This document shows positions 31,362-43,500 of a stretch of DNA of 64,000 bases, one piece after another. Position numbers and translations under genes: made by a program. Source of the DNA: Chondrosia reniformis (Eukaryota; Porifera; Demospongiae; Chondrillida; Chondrillidae); contig OX359192.1 of assembly GCA_947172415.1 (NCBI GenBank), positions 1,180,501-1,244,500 of the forward strand, given 5' to 3'. Every line of letters starts with the position of its first letter. The first letter of the stretch is position 1. Below the pieces are notes generated by a model. The model was not told where the DNA came from and made no database searches. It saw nothing but the letters and a program-made list of their open reading frames with translations.

Positions 31362-34300
31362 CTAATCAAGTGCAAGTTTAACGATAGTTGGAGGTGTAAA
31401 GAAAGCTTCATCCTCATTAAAACATTTGCAATTGCATCCACCAGCTACACTGACTATGTTGACATGGTCTTCCTTTGACTTCTCATCATTAGTGAGCAAA
31501 CCACAAGTCCAACCAAGAGTCCAAATTGGCTCTTCAGGTAGCTACAAAATAAGACAACCCTGTTAATTGTTAATCCTATTTCATAGTACATATAATAGCA
31601 TTAATTTTTCATTAATAAACAAATATTTTTATTATGCAGTTTACACATGCATCTAGCTGCAATATAGTCCTATTTACAAAGGAAAAGGGGGAAAATATGT
31701 ATCAGCTAATTTTAGTGACGTACTACGTATGTATACACAATGCAGCCATCACTAAATGTAAAATATTCATACATGTATCTGTATGCCATTAACTATATAC
31801 TATATATGTATACGTATTTATCAATGTATGTATATACGTAGCACTGTGCATGTATATAAAGTGTATGCACATACGTACTTGCAGTTGTACAAATGAAGCT
31901 GTAAGGTTTATCAGGTTCACAATGACCACTTCAGGTACACCTGGATACCAGTCTGCACCTCCAAGAAGAATAAGACTGTCTCCATGGACTACAGAGGAGG
32001 AACTACACCTTGCTGGCAAGGAGGGAATGGTCTCCAACTCTTTGAAATAAACAGTTGAATCCTAAAAGGCAATAAAATTTAGTATAGAGTTATGATATTA
32101 AAAATTATATATTAATTCTGTAATAAAACACACTTCTATAGAATGATCAACATGAATTATGAGTGTGACAGAAAAGAGATTACGTAAAATATGCAAAACT
32201 TTTTAATAAGTATTATACGTACATAACATGCAGATGAACATGTAAATTTTGAATGACAACAATATATGTACATTTAAATTCACCATCATTGTTGCATGGT
32301 ACAGTTTATTACAGAGTCTTTCATCTGAAAGCACACCGCCATACATTAAGATACTCTCTTTCCATACGACAGTAGAATGACTGTGACGAGGCTTTGGGGA
32401 GTCTCCAGTCACATATTGCTGCAAAAGAAAAATATAAAACTATAAAAACGTGATCAAGGAGGTTACTCATGATAGTGTTTTTACCTCACTCCATATCATA
32501 CTGTTCAGTTCCAATCTATGACAGTCACCCAGAGGTTGTCCTTTACAGTTTCTACCTCCAAACACAATCATCACTGTGCTTCCTATATGTATATATATAT
32601 ATATGTACGTATGTTGACTATGATATCTTCCTTACATAATCAGTAACAAAAATATATAATTATAATTATGATTGTGACATGCTATATAAACTGAAATCTG
32701 TAAAGACAGCCCTACCACAAGTGTTTATAAGTCATAAAAAGAGTATAGCAATTGGATAATTTGATGTCTCATCATTTTGATCTGGGTTTTACCCCACCCA
32801 CTCATGTCTCCTGAGGAGCGAAATGAGTTAAAGGGTTGAATTGAAGTTAACTTATGGAAACCAGAGTCTCCCCTTAGCCACTCAAAGAGATGGTTGCTCT
32901 GGATCCATAGATAGCTGCTTCGTCATTCATCCTTATTTTATAGTACTCATCAGTATGGCATATGAGTGGCTATCTGCTGATATACTGTAAGTACTCTAAG
33001 AGCTAAAAAGATTGTAATTTCCTAACCAGCAGATAGAAATACAGCTATTGCACTCCTCAGGAGACATGAGTGGGTGGGGTAAAATCCAGAGTCAAATGAC
33101 AAGACACCATAGCTTATAAGATCGACTTCAGATCTTAAATTCCCCTATTTTTTCATGATGAACCTTTACATATGTAGATAATCGATCAATAGAGAATACC
33201 TTCTCCCTTTTGCAGCTTATCAGCAGAGTGCCTCCATCTTGGTGGAGGAAGAGACCCCCGGGTATTCTGTAGTGTCCAATTGTATACTAAACCTTTTTCT
33301 AAAATTCAAATCAGTAATGAGAAAAGTGTATAATAGTATTTTTACCAACTATACATATAATAGACCTAAGGGTAGACCTATGTATATAAGCCAGATTACC
33401 CCAAATATAAAATTCAGTTTGACCTACATCCCTTTCATAAAATTAGATTTCATCATGTGTCTTAATTAACACCTTATTCAACCTCTAGGCACCAAAAGTG
33501 TGTATATATATACGTAAGACATAGAGAGCCAAGGATTCACAAAAGATCTAGAATAAGATCAAGAAAAAATAAAGATTCCAAGGGTCACTGATGAAGGTTA
33601 GAATTCCCAGAAACAGCTGCCTGGCCCAATGGAGCAGAAGAAAGAAAAGAAAGACTCCAGGACCTGTATCTTCATCCAAAGCTCTCTCCAGGTTTAGTTC
33701 CCTATAGGCTTTCTTACAGAGTAGGTATAGCATGTAGGAAAATGGTGTATATATATTAGATTTTTCATTGATGGAGATACATAGCAAGGGTTATATGTAC
33801 CTAGTATATTCAGTAACATATTTCAGCTCTGATGAATGCAGTTAGTCATGAAATAGGTAATTGTTTTTTCTATGCACTATAATTATAGAACCTCTTAAAA
33901 GGTATGTATCATTCTTAGTTCGATCACAAGTGTCCAGTCCACCAAACAGAATATAATCATTGTCAACGAGCTTCACAAGAGAACCATGCTTTAATGGACC
34001 TATGCAAATCAAAATGACCAGGTTTAAGGCTTATGTTCATGTTCATACGTACATAGTTACATGCAAAGCATACTAACTCACACAGGATCAAATTTCAGGT
34101 TTCATATGGCATGAAATCTATTTGAAACGTCTTGAACAATCAAGTTTCAAAGGGTGCTCAAGAATTAATGTGCTAACAGATTAATTCCCCCTGTCCAAGT
34201 TGTGCTAACAGATTAATTCCCCCTGTCCAAGTTTTATACATACTTTCATACGTACCTTTGGAAATCTGGCAGTTCATAGAGTTTATGCCTTCTGAAACCT

Positions 34301-37300
34301 GAATATTAATTCTACTACATATAACTATGTACGTACATTTTAAAGTACTATACAGTCCATGTGTAAGTTACGAAATGTTATCACTTTTTGGATAATTACA
34401 ATCAATTTTAAAATATTTACTGAAAGTTTTAGTATATATATATATACGTATGTAACTACACCACCCTAGGAATAATATAGCTTAACTAGGCTACAATGCA
34501 TATTAATAACATTTTCAAACCTAGTAGGTCCTATATGTGTTGTTGAGCCCTTTTCATTGGGATATTGGTTAACAACCACTGCAGATCTGTTGTATATATA
34601 TGTATATAACTTAAGAGGGAGCTGAGGACAATGAATGTGACTATATATACATTCACACACTTATATGGCTATGTATATATAGAGCTTTAAACTATGTTGT
34701 AATTTGTACACAGGAGCATTTTGTGGTTTAAACAGCATTAGCATTCCACGTGTTGTATGTGCAAGTTTCAAAACCCATATATAGCCATGTAAGTGTGTGA
34801 ATGTCATGTTTTAGCTCATCCCTATCAAATATGCTGTGTTTGTGAATTTAAAAGCTTGCTGTACATAGGAATGGTTTTATGGTACCTACATATACACTAT
34901 AGAGTACAGTGACTAAAACATGCACATTTTTATATATTAAAACTTGACGTACGTAGCTATCATGGAGTCAATGTATTTTATAACTGACAGTACTTGATGT
35001 AGTATTAATATAAATACGGAGGTACATGCTTACATACAGAAGACATACAGATTTAACGTATGCACCCCAACACCTATATATCGATGTATTCAGACTCACC
35101 AGGATTATCACCGTCAGTTGAGCATTCCTGCACCTGAAGTGAAATCCCAGATTTCTCTAATTATATATAGGAACATGAAATGATTTGCAATTGCATCTAT
35201 AATAAAATGTGACCACCAAATACGTACGTACGTATATATACAGTTTGCATGGAGTCACTTGCATGGCTACATTTACAGCTAGTTTACCTTCCTGATTCAC
35301 ATGACAACACACTAAAGTGTCAGCAAGTGATGAAGTCAAGTTATATCCACCATACAACAGAAAGGTGGCATCATCTTTGCAGAATATACCTGTCTGAGCA
35401 TATCTATATGTATATATATAACAGTGAGTGCGCAGTTATCAACCAACACTCTGAATTGGTACTTCATTTCACTAATCAATCCTCATACGTACATTTCTAC
35501 TAACCTCTTTGTCAGCTTCTCACTCTCTCCTTGTGGAAGCCTAAACAAGGTGGAACATTTGGCAACATGTGTTGAACATTCCATTTCATTGTGATCAAAT
35601 TTTAACTCCTTCAGCAATCCAACTAGATTTCCTTTTAAGCCACATGAAAAAGCAAGATGAGACGCATGATTATAAAAGGCCTGTAAAGGAATAGGAATAT
35701 AAGTCTGTATATAACTCTGGGCTGGGAAAACAAGTATAATACATATACCCCATATCTCTACTAATTGGTTAAGATGGCCCCTCCCACTGGAAATGGGCCG
35801 ATTCTCTGATTATAAGCTTGTTCTGATAAATGAAATCACCACTAATCAGTGTGAATGGCAAGAGGGAATGCCAATATATACGTACATAAATTGTAGATAT
35901 AAATGACTGTACCAAATCTCTCATTCTAAAAATACATAATATAGCAAGACATTCTCACCTAGGTATTTTTATATAATAGTAGTGGAAATATTTCACCACT
36001 ATTGCCCATAGCTATGTGGTTAGCTATAGACCTATAAGTTTCCAAGGAGAACATCACAGTTCAAGTTTCATGGAACCTACGTATATTACGGTATTCAAAA
36101 CGTTTGAACTACAGGGTTTCATAGGGTGCTAAAGTATAGATACATTTCACAGGCTTCAAGATTTTTGTCTGCCCCTTATCCAAGTATATCTATAGATTCT
36201 AGCATATACCTTCTGAAACCAGGCAGTTCTCTAGACAGTCTAGCTATAGAGAACCTGAGAATTTATCATTATATATGTGAGTGGCTTGAGCACTCCTATG
36301 AGTCCTAAATCTAATCAAATGTTAATTCATATGCCTTGAATGGGTGGAAAATAAATCAAAGACTTTTTATCAGTCAAAAGAAACTTGAAATATTGCAGTT
36401 ACTCAAAATTGGATTAATAGTTGTTAATTCCCAGCAATTATTTCTTCCTACTTTTCCCTTATTGATAGTTGCATGAGAATGATTACTTGTGGTTTGATTA
36501 TATATATACGTATATATGTCTTTGATTATTACCAATGTGTGTAGTGCATAGTTGACAAAATTACTTGATCACACAAATATTAATTTACCTCATACATGTC
36601 TGAAAAGACTAGGTTGATCATTCTCATTACTTCATTCTTAGTGGCTGTGTTATAGTATATGGATAGCATTTCACCAGCAGTTGCTTTTGTCCAACCCTTC
36701 ATACATGTACATGCAAGGAAAGAAAATTAAATAAAAAATACATGGTCTAACCTATCCTCAAAAGGTGGCGTATATACAAAGGCATCTTTTAAATCCTTTT
36801 AATAAAAACATATACCACAACTATAGTCATTAAATGCAATTTATTTTCTCCAAAATCATGTATAACAGAAAACCTAGCTTGTTATATATTTACACATTAA
36901 CTTATGAACATGCATATATCTATATACCATATATATTAGTACTTATATACACATAAGTGTTAGTGTATATATCCATATGGTTAGCTTTACCAAATTTATA
37001 TATCTTTGAATGTGTGCTTCTGGAGTGGGACAGTAATAACAACCCTTCCAAGGAGACCCTCGCTGCTCAAAATATTTAGCACTATTTTATAGAGAAGGAA
37101 TTAATGAAAAATTAGGAGAGCAAGAACACTGATAAAAAGTCAATAAAATTTTTAGCATTGTTCCCTAACAAGTATTTTGAGTTTAAAAATCTCCTCCCTC
37201 CCTCATGGGGTGCCTGGCACTCAAACTATTTGCTGGCTTTTAGATGTCCAGTTCACCAATTCTGGTTGTCATTTGAATGGCGTCAATTCCAAGGCCATAT

Positions 37301-39781
37301 CTCGTAGACAACCTTTTTGCGTTGCATAGTATTAGTAGAGATGGTTTCTAAATCCTTTTCATTGGTTCAATGCTTGACAAAAAGGAAGCTAGAGAAGCTA
37401 AATTTAAGCCAGTGAGCGTCCACCAATTTGTTGACAGATATACATGCAAGGTTATGAAGCCATATTATATCCAAGGAACAAAACCTAACTTCTGAAAACA
37501 ATATAGGGACGCTGGTAGCAGTAATAAAATATAGTTATACACATGGAACAGTTAAGATGAAAGATTGGTATATACATGATTAATAATACATTTGCAACCT
37601 GTTAAACATACTTTACTTTCATGTAACTGCTTGTTGGATAAACCTACAAAATATTCAAGGAATATAGGATACCAAAGGCCATTTTCAGATGAGGCAGACT
37701 GAACTAGTTGAGATCAGACATGGAGAAAATGGGAATGAGTTTGAGACATGCAAGTGGATTGGAGGAGCATACAGCATGTCCATGCCATTGACAGAGACAA
37801 CAAATGTATCAAACATGTGGTTTTCTGTTAGATATTTAATAATAGAAAAAATAGGCCCTGCTGGGGAACTGTAAGATCTATAAAGCCAATCTTAAAGTAT
37901 TGATATCATCATCATGACATATATTAAATTCAAATAACAATAACACATTTTGTGATAACGAAATCAATTTATCAAGGTAGAGATATAGTCTATCATGCAA
38001 TTCATGATTATTCATACAATTGTATAAATTAGTATATTTAATCCAGAGGTATTATTGGGCAACAGCAACATATATAAATTATTGATAATAGGACGTTTCA
38101 ACCCGTAGGTCTTCATCAGCAAACATGATAAATGAATAAATAGGATGTCCGTTAATGTTCCACTGAACTACTTTGAAGTGATAAGGGTTGTTTGTTGCGA
38201 TCATGATTTAGTCCGTAAAACGGACAATAAAATACTCCCCGTTTGACTGACACAATACAAAAGAACCTCTGATAACGGACACTGCAGATGCTTGCATTAT
38301 TTTCTTGGACACGTGATTAGCCCCAGTTTATTAAGAAAAAAATGCTATTCTATTTCTACGGCATGATAAGTTCTCGGAGTCTATCAATGTAGTCTTGTGT
38401 GCCATAAAATCTATATTTGCAAGGGATTTCCATGCCATATCCTGCGCCACAATTAACAGCAGCTCCAATAACTTCAACTGCGGCTTTATTAGTGCTTCTT
38501 TTCAGAAAGTGAGATACAGCCGGTGCGATTGTGCGCAGTATGTCTCTATCTATAAACTTAAACTTAAAACAAAAACCTCTGACACCCTCCATATAATGGA
38601 CACATGGCTCTGTCCCGATGGCGTCTGTCTTAGAGAGGTTCCACTGTATATATACATACGTATACATATGTGTACTTCCATCTCACAACTGGTATATATA
38701 AAGGTTATTGTATATACTCTTTGTGGTTAATTTCATTACATCATACAACAAACCTTAAACTAAAACTTTAAATGCCAAAATTTCAATAAAGATATAACAT
38801 GTATATGTAGATCCTGGTCCTATATATATATACAATGTTATATATATATGAATTGGTGTAAATACTTACTGGATCATGCGAAATAAATATTGCATTTTCA
38901 AATAACTTGGAAGCCCACTGAATAATTTGAATTGAACTATATAATATTAAATATCTATAATTTTATTATATTATGTACTATATACGTATATACACCTCCT
39001 TTCTTCCAAATATGGAAGTACACCTTCAGTAAGTATAGCTGTTGATTTGTTCAGACTCAATCCACACTCCACTAGTAGAGAAGTCAATTGTGATATATTC
39101 TCCAAGTTAAGACCAATCAAAATGTAGTTTTTTGATTTTAAGAGAGGTCCTATATATGTGAGAGAAAGCATGTGTCACAAACATTGATGATAAACCAGTA
39201 CATCATTAGATGGATTATTACGGTCATTACGTTGATGGTCTTTAGTGATTACTGAGTCTTTCAAAATTGATTTTAGAATATCATTTCCTTCAATTAGAGC
39301 CATTTTCTTCATCACCACTTCAGGGAAATCAACCTAAAGCAATAATCAAGCAGTTATAATCAGCAGGGTAAATTTATTTAACTCCTTACTTCGACATAAA
39401 GGCCATTAAAGGTGTTAGCAGATTTCAATCGAAAGAATCGCGTGTCATAGCCTGCACCCAATGATATTATTTGACCTCGAGCGCCAGTCTCCTCAATGAA
39501 TTTCCCAACAATGTAATCAATTATGAAGACACGAAAATAGATAGTCCTATATAATAGATAATGTATATAGCCAGACCATATATTAATGTATAAAGTGAGC
39601 ACCTCAATAGAGCAATAGAGGGCTCAGTTACGTTTTTCTGCGTCTCCAGGTTCTGTTTCCCAGTTATTTTGATTACAAATTCATCTTTAAAAAACCCACG
39701 TTCAGCTAAATAAGCTTTACAGAGCGATATAAGATCGTTTGTTCCTTGAACAGCCTCTTTGTGACTCTCAGATGCCTCCAT
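31362..39781 (-). CDS. TYW4: tRNA wybutosine-synthesising protein 4 (LCM methyltransferase plus kelch), array copy 1
   Basis: Seventeen exons: 39603-39781, 39390-39546, 39231-39333, 38996-39149, 38870-38936, 37612-37643, 36991-37081, 36589-36696, 35505-35680, 35288-35403, 35100-35156, 33892-33999, 33200-33298, 32485-32582, 32284-32418, 31879-32061, 31362-31541. All junctions keep frame; 680 aa, close to the usual length of about 690. The N-terminal LCM domain shows VQGTNDL, the SAM motif IISLGAGYDTRFFRLKS, VDFPEVV and ILTEGVLPYLEERR; a GW motif follows (GWTKATAG). The C-terminal half has kelch blades (LLYGGYN, ILFGGLD, PPPRWRHSA, VFGGRN, PRHSHSTVVW, SLILLGGADW). The family uses SAM to methylate and methoxycarbonylate the wybutosine precursor at position 37 of tRNA-Phe. 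Introns 5 and 13 hold repeats. Family assignment is firm; activity of each copy is inferred. Confidence 0.9.
32763..33110. mobile_element. MITE in intron 13 of TYW4 copy 1
   Basis: About 350 bp with inverted ends of some 50 bp; the inner part GTTTTACCCCACCCACTCAT and GTCTCCTGAGGAG is matched by CTCCTCAGGAGAC and ATGAGTGGGTGGGGTAAAA on the other side. Confidence 0.85.
33538..33722 (-). repeat. Interspersed repeat in intron 12 of TYW4 copy 1
   Basis: Same family as 17419-17612; reads YRELNLERALDEDTGPG on the minus strand. Not coding in the gene model. Confidence 0.8.
34081..34303. mobile_element. GGATCAAATTTCAGGTTTC-type MITE, TYW4 copy 1 intron 11, right tip lost
   Basis: Left end complete, right end stops at GAAACCTGAA. 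Internally a 26-28-bp segment (GTGCTAACAGATTAATTCCC...) is tandemly doubled. Confidence 0.75.
38205..38653. mobile_element. Non-autonomous DNA transposon fragment, TYW4 copy 1 intron 5
   Basis: Contains several ACGGACA-type short motifs and ends, on the minus strand, with ATACAGTGGAACCTCTCTAA, a terminal sequence shared with 60370-60830. No intact gene. Confidence 0.6.
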
Positions 39782-39871
39782 ATGTTCAGTATTTTTGGTC
39801 TTGCACCTACCATAGATCTTATTACGTAAGTATATAAGATCTATAGACTAACCATAGACTAACCATTGCAC

Positions 39872-40290
39872 CTATTGACGGAAATCTTTATACCGTTTCC
39901 GTTTTTGTTCTGAGCCACCGGAACTTGGTGGCTCATTAATACCTTTTAACGCTTTGTAACTGAGAAAGGCTGCGCGAATTGGAACGTAGAGAGCAGCGCG
40001 ATGGAGCTTTGTTACTTCGAAATTGTTGTCAGAATTTAGATGAGTTAGGTAATCGATCAACCTGCAAAGTGCCTAGTCTCACGTAGCCAGACCGCTATCT
40101 CGCCTCCCAGACCCTAAGCCGACCGTGTGACGTCACCATATAAATATGGAGGCGAGATAGCGGTCTGGCTACGCGAGACTACAAAAAAGATTAAAAGAAA
40201 AGCTTGTAATGCGCTGCAATTACCTCTTCTTTAGCTCCAATCATAAATAATTGACGAATCCGAAGCGCTTCAATTCGGTAAACTTGAAGG
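39872..40290 (-). pseudogene. Broken copy of the small unrecognised gene, upstream of TYW4 copy 1
   Basis: The upstream exon piece is present (VYRIEALRIRQLFMIGAKEE, donor at 40223), but the terminal exon has a 10-bp deletion, an insertion of about 20 bp and has lost its start to a hairpin element at 40076-40179. Only PIRAAFLSYKALKGINEPPS and the end remain in frame. Confidence 0.55.
40074..40181. mobile_element. TA-flanked hairpin element (MITE)
   Basis: 32-bp inverted ends (40076-40107 and 40148-40179, starting GTCTCRCGTAGCCAGACCGC) with one mismatch, around a 40-bp centre with GTGTGACGTCACC, and TA on both sides, as for Tc1/mariner-derived MITEs. The same positions near 48.8 and 57.8 kb hold older, decayed versions. 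Confidence 0.8.
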
Positions 40291-40323
40291 CCACAACGAG
40301 TGGATCATCGACTCGTTGTGGCC
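40289..40323. repeat. 13-bp perfect stem, 9-base loop hairpin (copy 1 unit)
   Basis: GGCCACAACGAGT, nine bases, ACTCGTTGTGGCC, just upstream of the first exon piece of the small gene. The same hairpin is at 57991-58025. Confidence 0.85.
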
Positions 40324-40505
40324 AGCATTTTTATACAATTAAAAGTCATGTTGTCATGTTCAAACGCTGCAAACAACGGCGATATTTTGATAAGTAAATG
40401 GCCATGGCCTGACCAACTCTTAAGAGCTTCCTACAGCCCTGCTAAGTCAATGGTCTCATGCCTTGTATTATTGATTGTTTGCATTAGTAACATATATACT
40501 ATAGA

Positions 40506-43500
40506 CTAATCAAGTGCAAGTTTAATGATAGTTGGAGGTGTAAAGAAAGCTTCATCCTCATTAAAATATTTGCAATCGCATCCACCAGCTACACTGACTA
40601 TGTTGACATGGTCTTCCTTTGACTTCCCATCATTAGTGAGCAAACCACAAGTCCAACCAAGAGTCCAAATTGGCTCTTCAGGTAGCTACAAAATAAGACA
40701 ACCCTGTTAATTGTTAATCCTACGTATTTCATAGTACATATAATAGCATTAATTTTTCATTAATAAACAAATATTTTTATTATGCAGTTTACACATGCAT
40801 CTAGCTGCAATATAGTCCTATTTACAAAGGAAAAGGGGGAAAAATATGTATCAGCTAATTTTAGTGACGTACTATGTATGTATACACAATGCAGCCATCA
40901 CTAAATGTAAAATATTCATACATGTATCTGTATGCCATTAACTATATACTATATACGTATACGTATTTATCAATGTATGTATATACGTAGCACTGTGCAT
41001 GTATATAAAGTGTATGCACATACGTACTTGCAGTTGTACAAATGAAGCTGTAAGGTTTATCAGGTTCACAATGACCACTTCAGGTATACCTGGATACCAG
41101 TCTGCACCTCCAAGAAGAATAAGACTGTCTCCATGGACTACAGAGGAGGAACTACACCTTGCTGGCAAGGAGGGAATGGTCTCCAACTCTTTGAAATAAA
41201 CAGTTGAATCCTAAAAGGCAATAAAATTTAGTATAGAGTTATGGTATTAAAAATTATATATTAATTCTTTAATAAAACACACTTCTATAGAATGATCAAC
41301 ATGAATTATGAGTGTGACAGAAAAGCCATTACGTAAAATATGCAAAACTTTTTAATAAGTATTATACGTACATAACATGCAGATGAACATGTAAACTTTG
41401 AATGACAACAATATATGTACATTTAAATTCACCATCATTGTTGCATGGTACAGTTTATTACAGAGTCTTTCATCTGAAAGCACACCGCCATACATTAAGA
41501 TACTCTCTTTCCATACGACAGTAGAATGACTGTGACAAGGCTTTGGGGAGTCACCCGTCACATATTGCTGCAAAGGAAAAATATAAAACTATAAAAACGT
41601 GATCAAGGAGGTTACTCATGATTGTGTTTTTACCTCACTCCATATCATACTGTTCAGTTCCAATCTATGACAGTCACCCAGAGGTTGTCCTTTAGAGTTT
41701 CTACCTCCAAACACAATCATCACTGTGCTTCCTATATGTATATATATATACATGTACGTATGTTGACTTTGATATCTTCCTTACATAATCAGTAACAAAA
41801 ATATATAATTATAATGATTGTGACATGCTATACAAACTGAAATCTGTAAAGACAGCCCAACCACAAGTGTCTACAAGTCATAAAAAGAGTATAGCAACTG
41901 GATAATTTGATGTCTCATCATTTGGATTTGGGTTTTACCCCACCCACTCATGTCTCCTGAGGAGCGAAATGAGTAAAAGGGTTGAACTGAAGTTAACTTA
42001 TGGGAACCAGAGTCTCCCCTTAGCCACTCAAAGAGATGGTTGCTCTGGATCCATAGATATATAGCTGCTTCGTCATTCATCCTTATTTTATAGTACTCAT
42101 CAGTATGGCATATGAGTGGCTATCTGCTGATATACTGTAAGTACTCTAAGAGCTAAAAAGATTGTAATTTACTAACCAGCAGATAGAAATACAGCTATTG
42201 CACTCCTCAGGGGACATGAGTGGGTGGGGTAAAATCCAGAGTCAAATGACAACACACCATAGCTTATAAGATCGACTTCAGATCTTAAATTCCCCTATTT
42301 TTTCATGATGAACCTTTACATATGTAGATAATCGATCAATAGAATACCTTCTCCCTTTTGCAGTTTATCAGCAGAGTGCCTCCATCTTGGTGGAGGTAGA
42401 GACCCCTGAGTCTTCTGTAGTGTCCAATTGTATACTAAACCTTTTTCTAAAATGCAAATCAGTAATTAGAAAAGTGTAAAATAGTATTTTTACCAACTAT
42501 ACATATAATAGACCTAAGGGTAGACCTATGTATATGAGCCAGATTACCCCAAACATAATATTCAATTTGACCTACATCCTTTTCATAAAATTAGATTTCA
42601 TCATGTGTCTTAATTAACACCTTATTCAACCTCTAGGCACCAAAAGTGTGTATATATATACGTAAGACCCCTAGATTTAGCATAGAGAGTCAAGGATTCA
42701 CAAAAGATCTAGAGTAAGATCAAGAAAAAATAAAGATTCCAAGGGTCACTGATGAAGGTTAGAATTCCCAGAAACAGCTGCCTGGCCCAGTGGAGCAGAA
42801 GAGAGAAAAGAAAGACTCCAGGACCTGTATCTTCATCCAAAGCTCTCTCCAGGTTTAGTTCCCTATAGGCTTTCTTACAGAGTAGGTATAGCATGTAGGA
42901 AAATGGTGTATATATATATTAGATTTTTCATTGATGGAGATACATAACAAGGGTTATATGTACCTAGTATATTTAGTAACATATTTCAGCTCCGATGAAT
43001 GCAGTTAGTCATGAAATAGGTAATTGTTTTTTCTATGCACTATAATTACAGAACCTCTTAAAAGGTATGTATCATTCTTAGTTTGATCACAAGTGTCCAG
43101 TCCACCAAACAGAATATAATTATTGTCAACGAGCTTCACAAGAGAACCATGCTTTAATGGACCTATGCAAATCAAAATGACTAGGTTTAAAACTTATATT
43201 ATGTTCATGTTCATACGTACATAGTTACATGCAAAGCATACTAACTCACACAGGATCAAATTTCAGGTTTCATATGGCATGAAATCTATTTGAAACTTCT
43301 TGAACAGTCAAGTTTCAAAGGGTGCTCAAGAATTAATGTGCTAACAGATTAAGTCTTTAACAGCCCCCTGTCCAAGTTTTATACATACTTTCATACGTAC
43401 CTTTTGAAACCTGGCAGTTCATAGAGTTTATGCCTTCTGAAACCTGAATATTTGAATATTAATTCTACTACATATAACTATGTACGTACATTTTAAAGTA

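Noticed and set aside
31850-32050. Plus-strand ORF repeated in the TYW4 copies
   Set aside because: Antisense to the kelch exon 16; open only as a shadow.
37689-37874. Plus-strand ORF repeated in copies 1 and 3
   Set aside because: Within TYW4 intron 6/5 sequence that was duplicated with the gene; degraded in copy 2 and without recognisable motif.
38356-38667. Minus-strand ORF of 103 codons in TYW4 copy 1 intron 5
   Set aside because: Lies inside a transposon fragment with CAGTGGAACCTCTC end, also present in copy 3 with a frame-breaking deletion.
41871-42080. Minus-strand ORF of 69 codons
   Set aside because: Falls inside the intron 13 MITE; the sequence is an inverted-repeat element.
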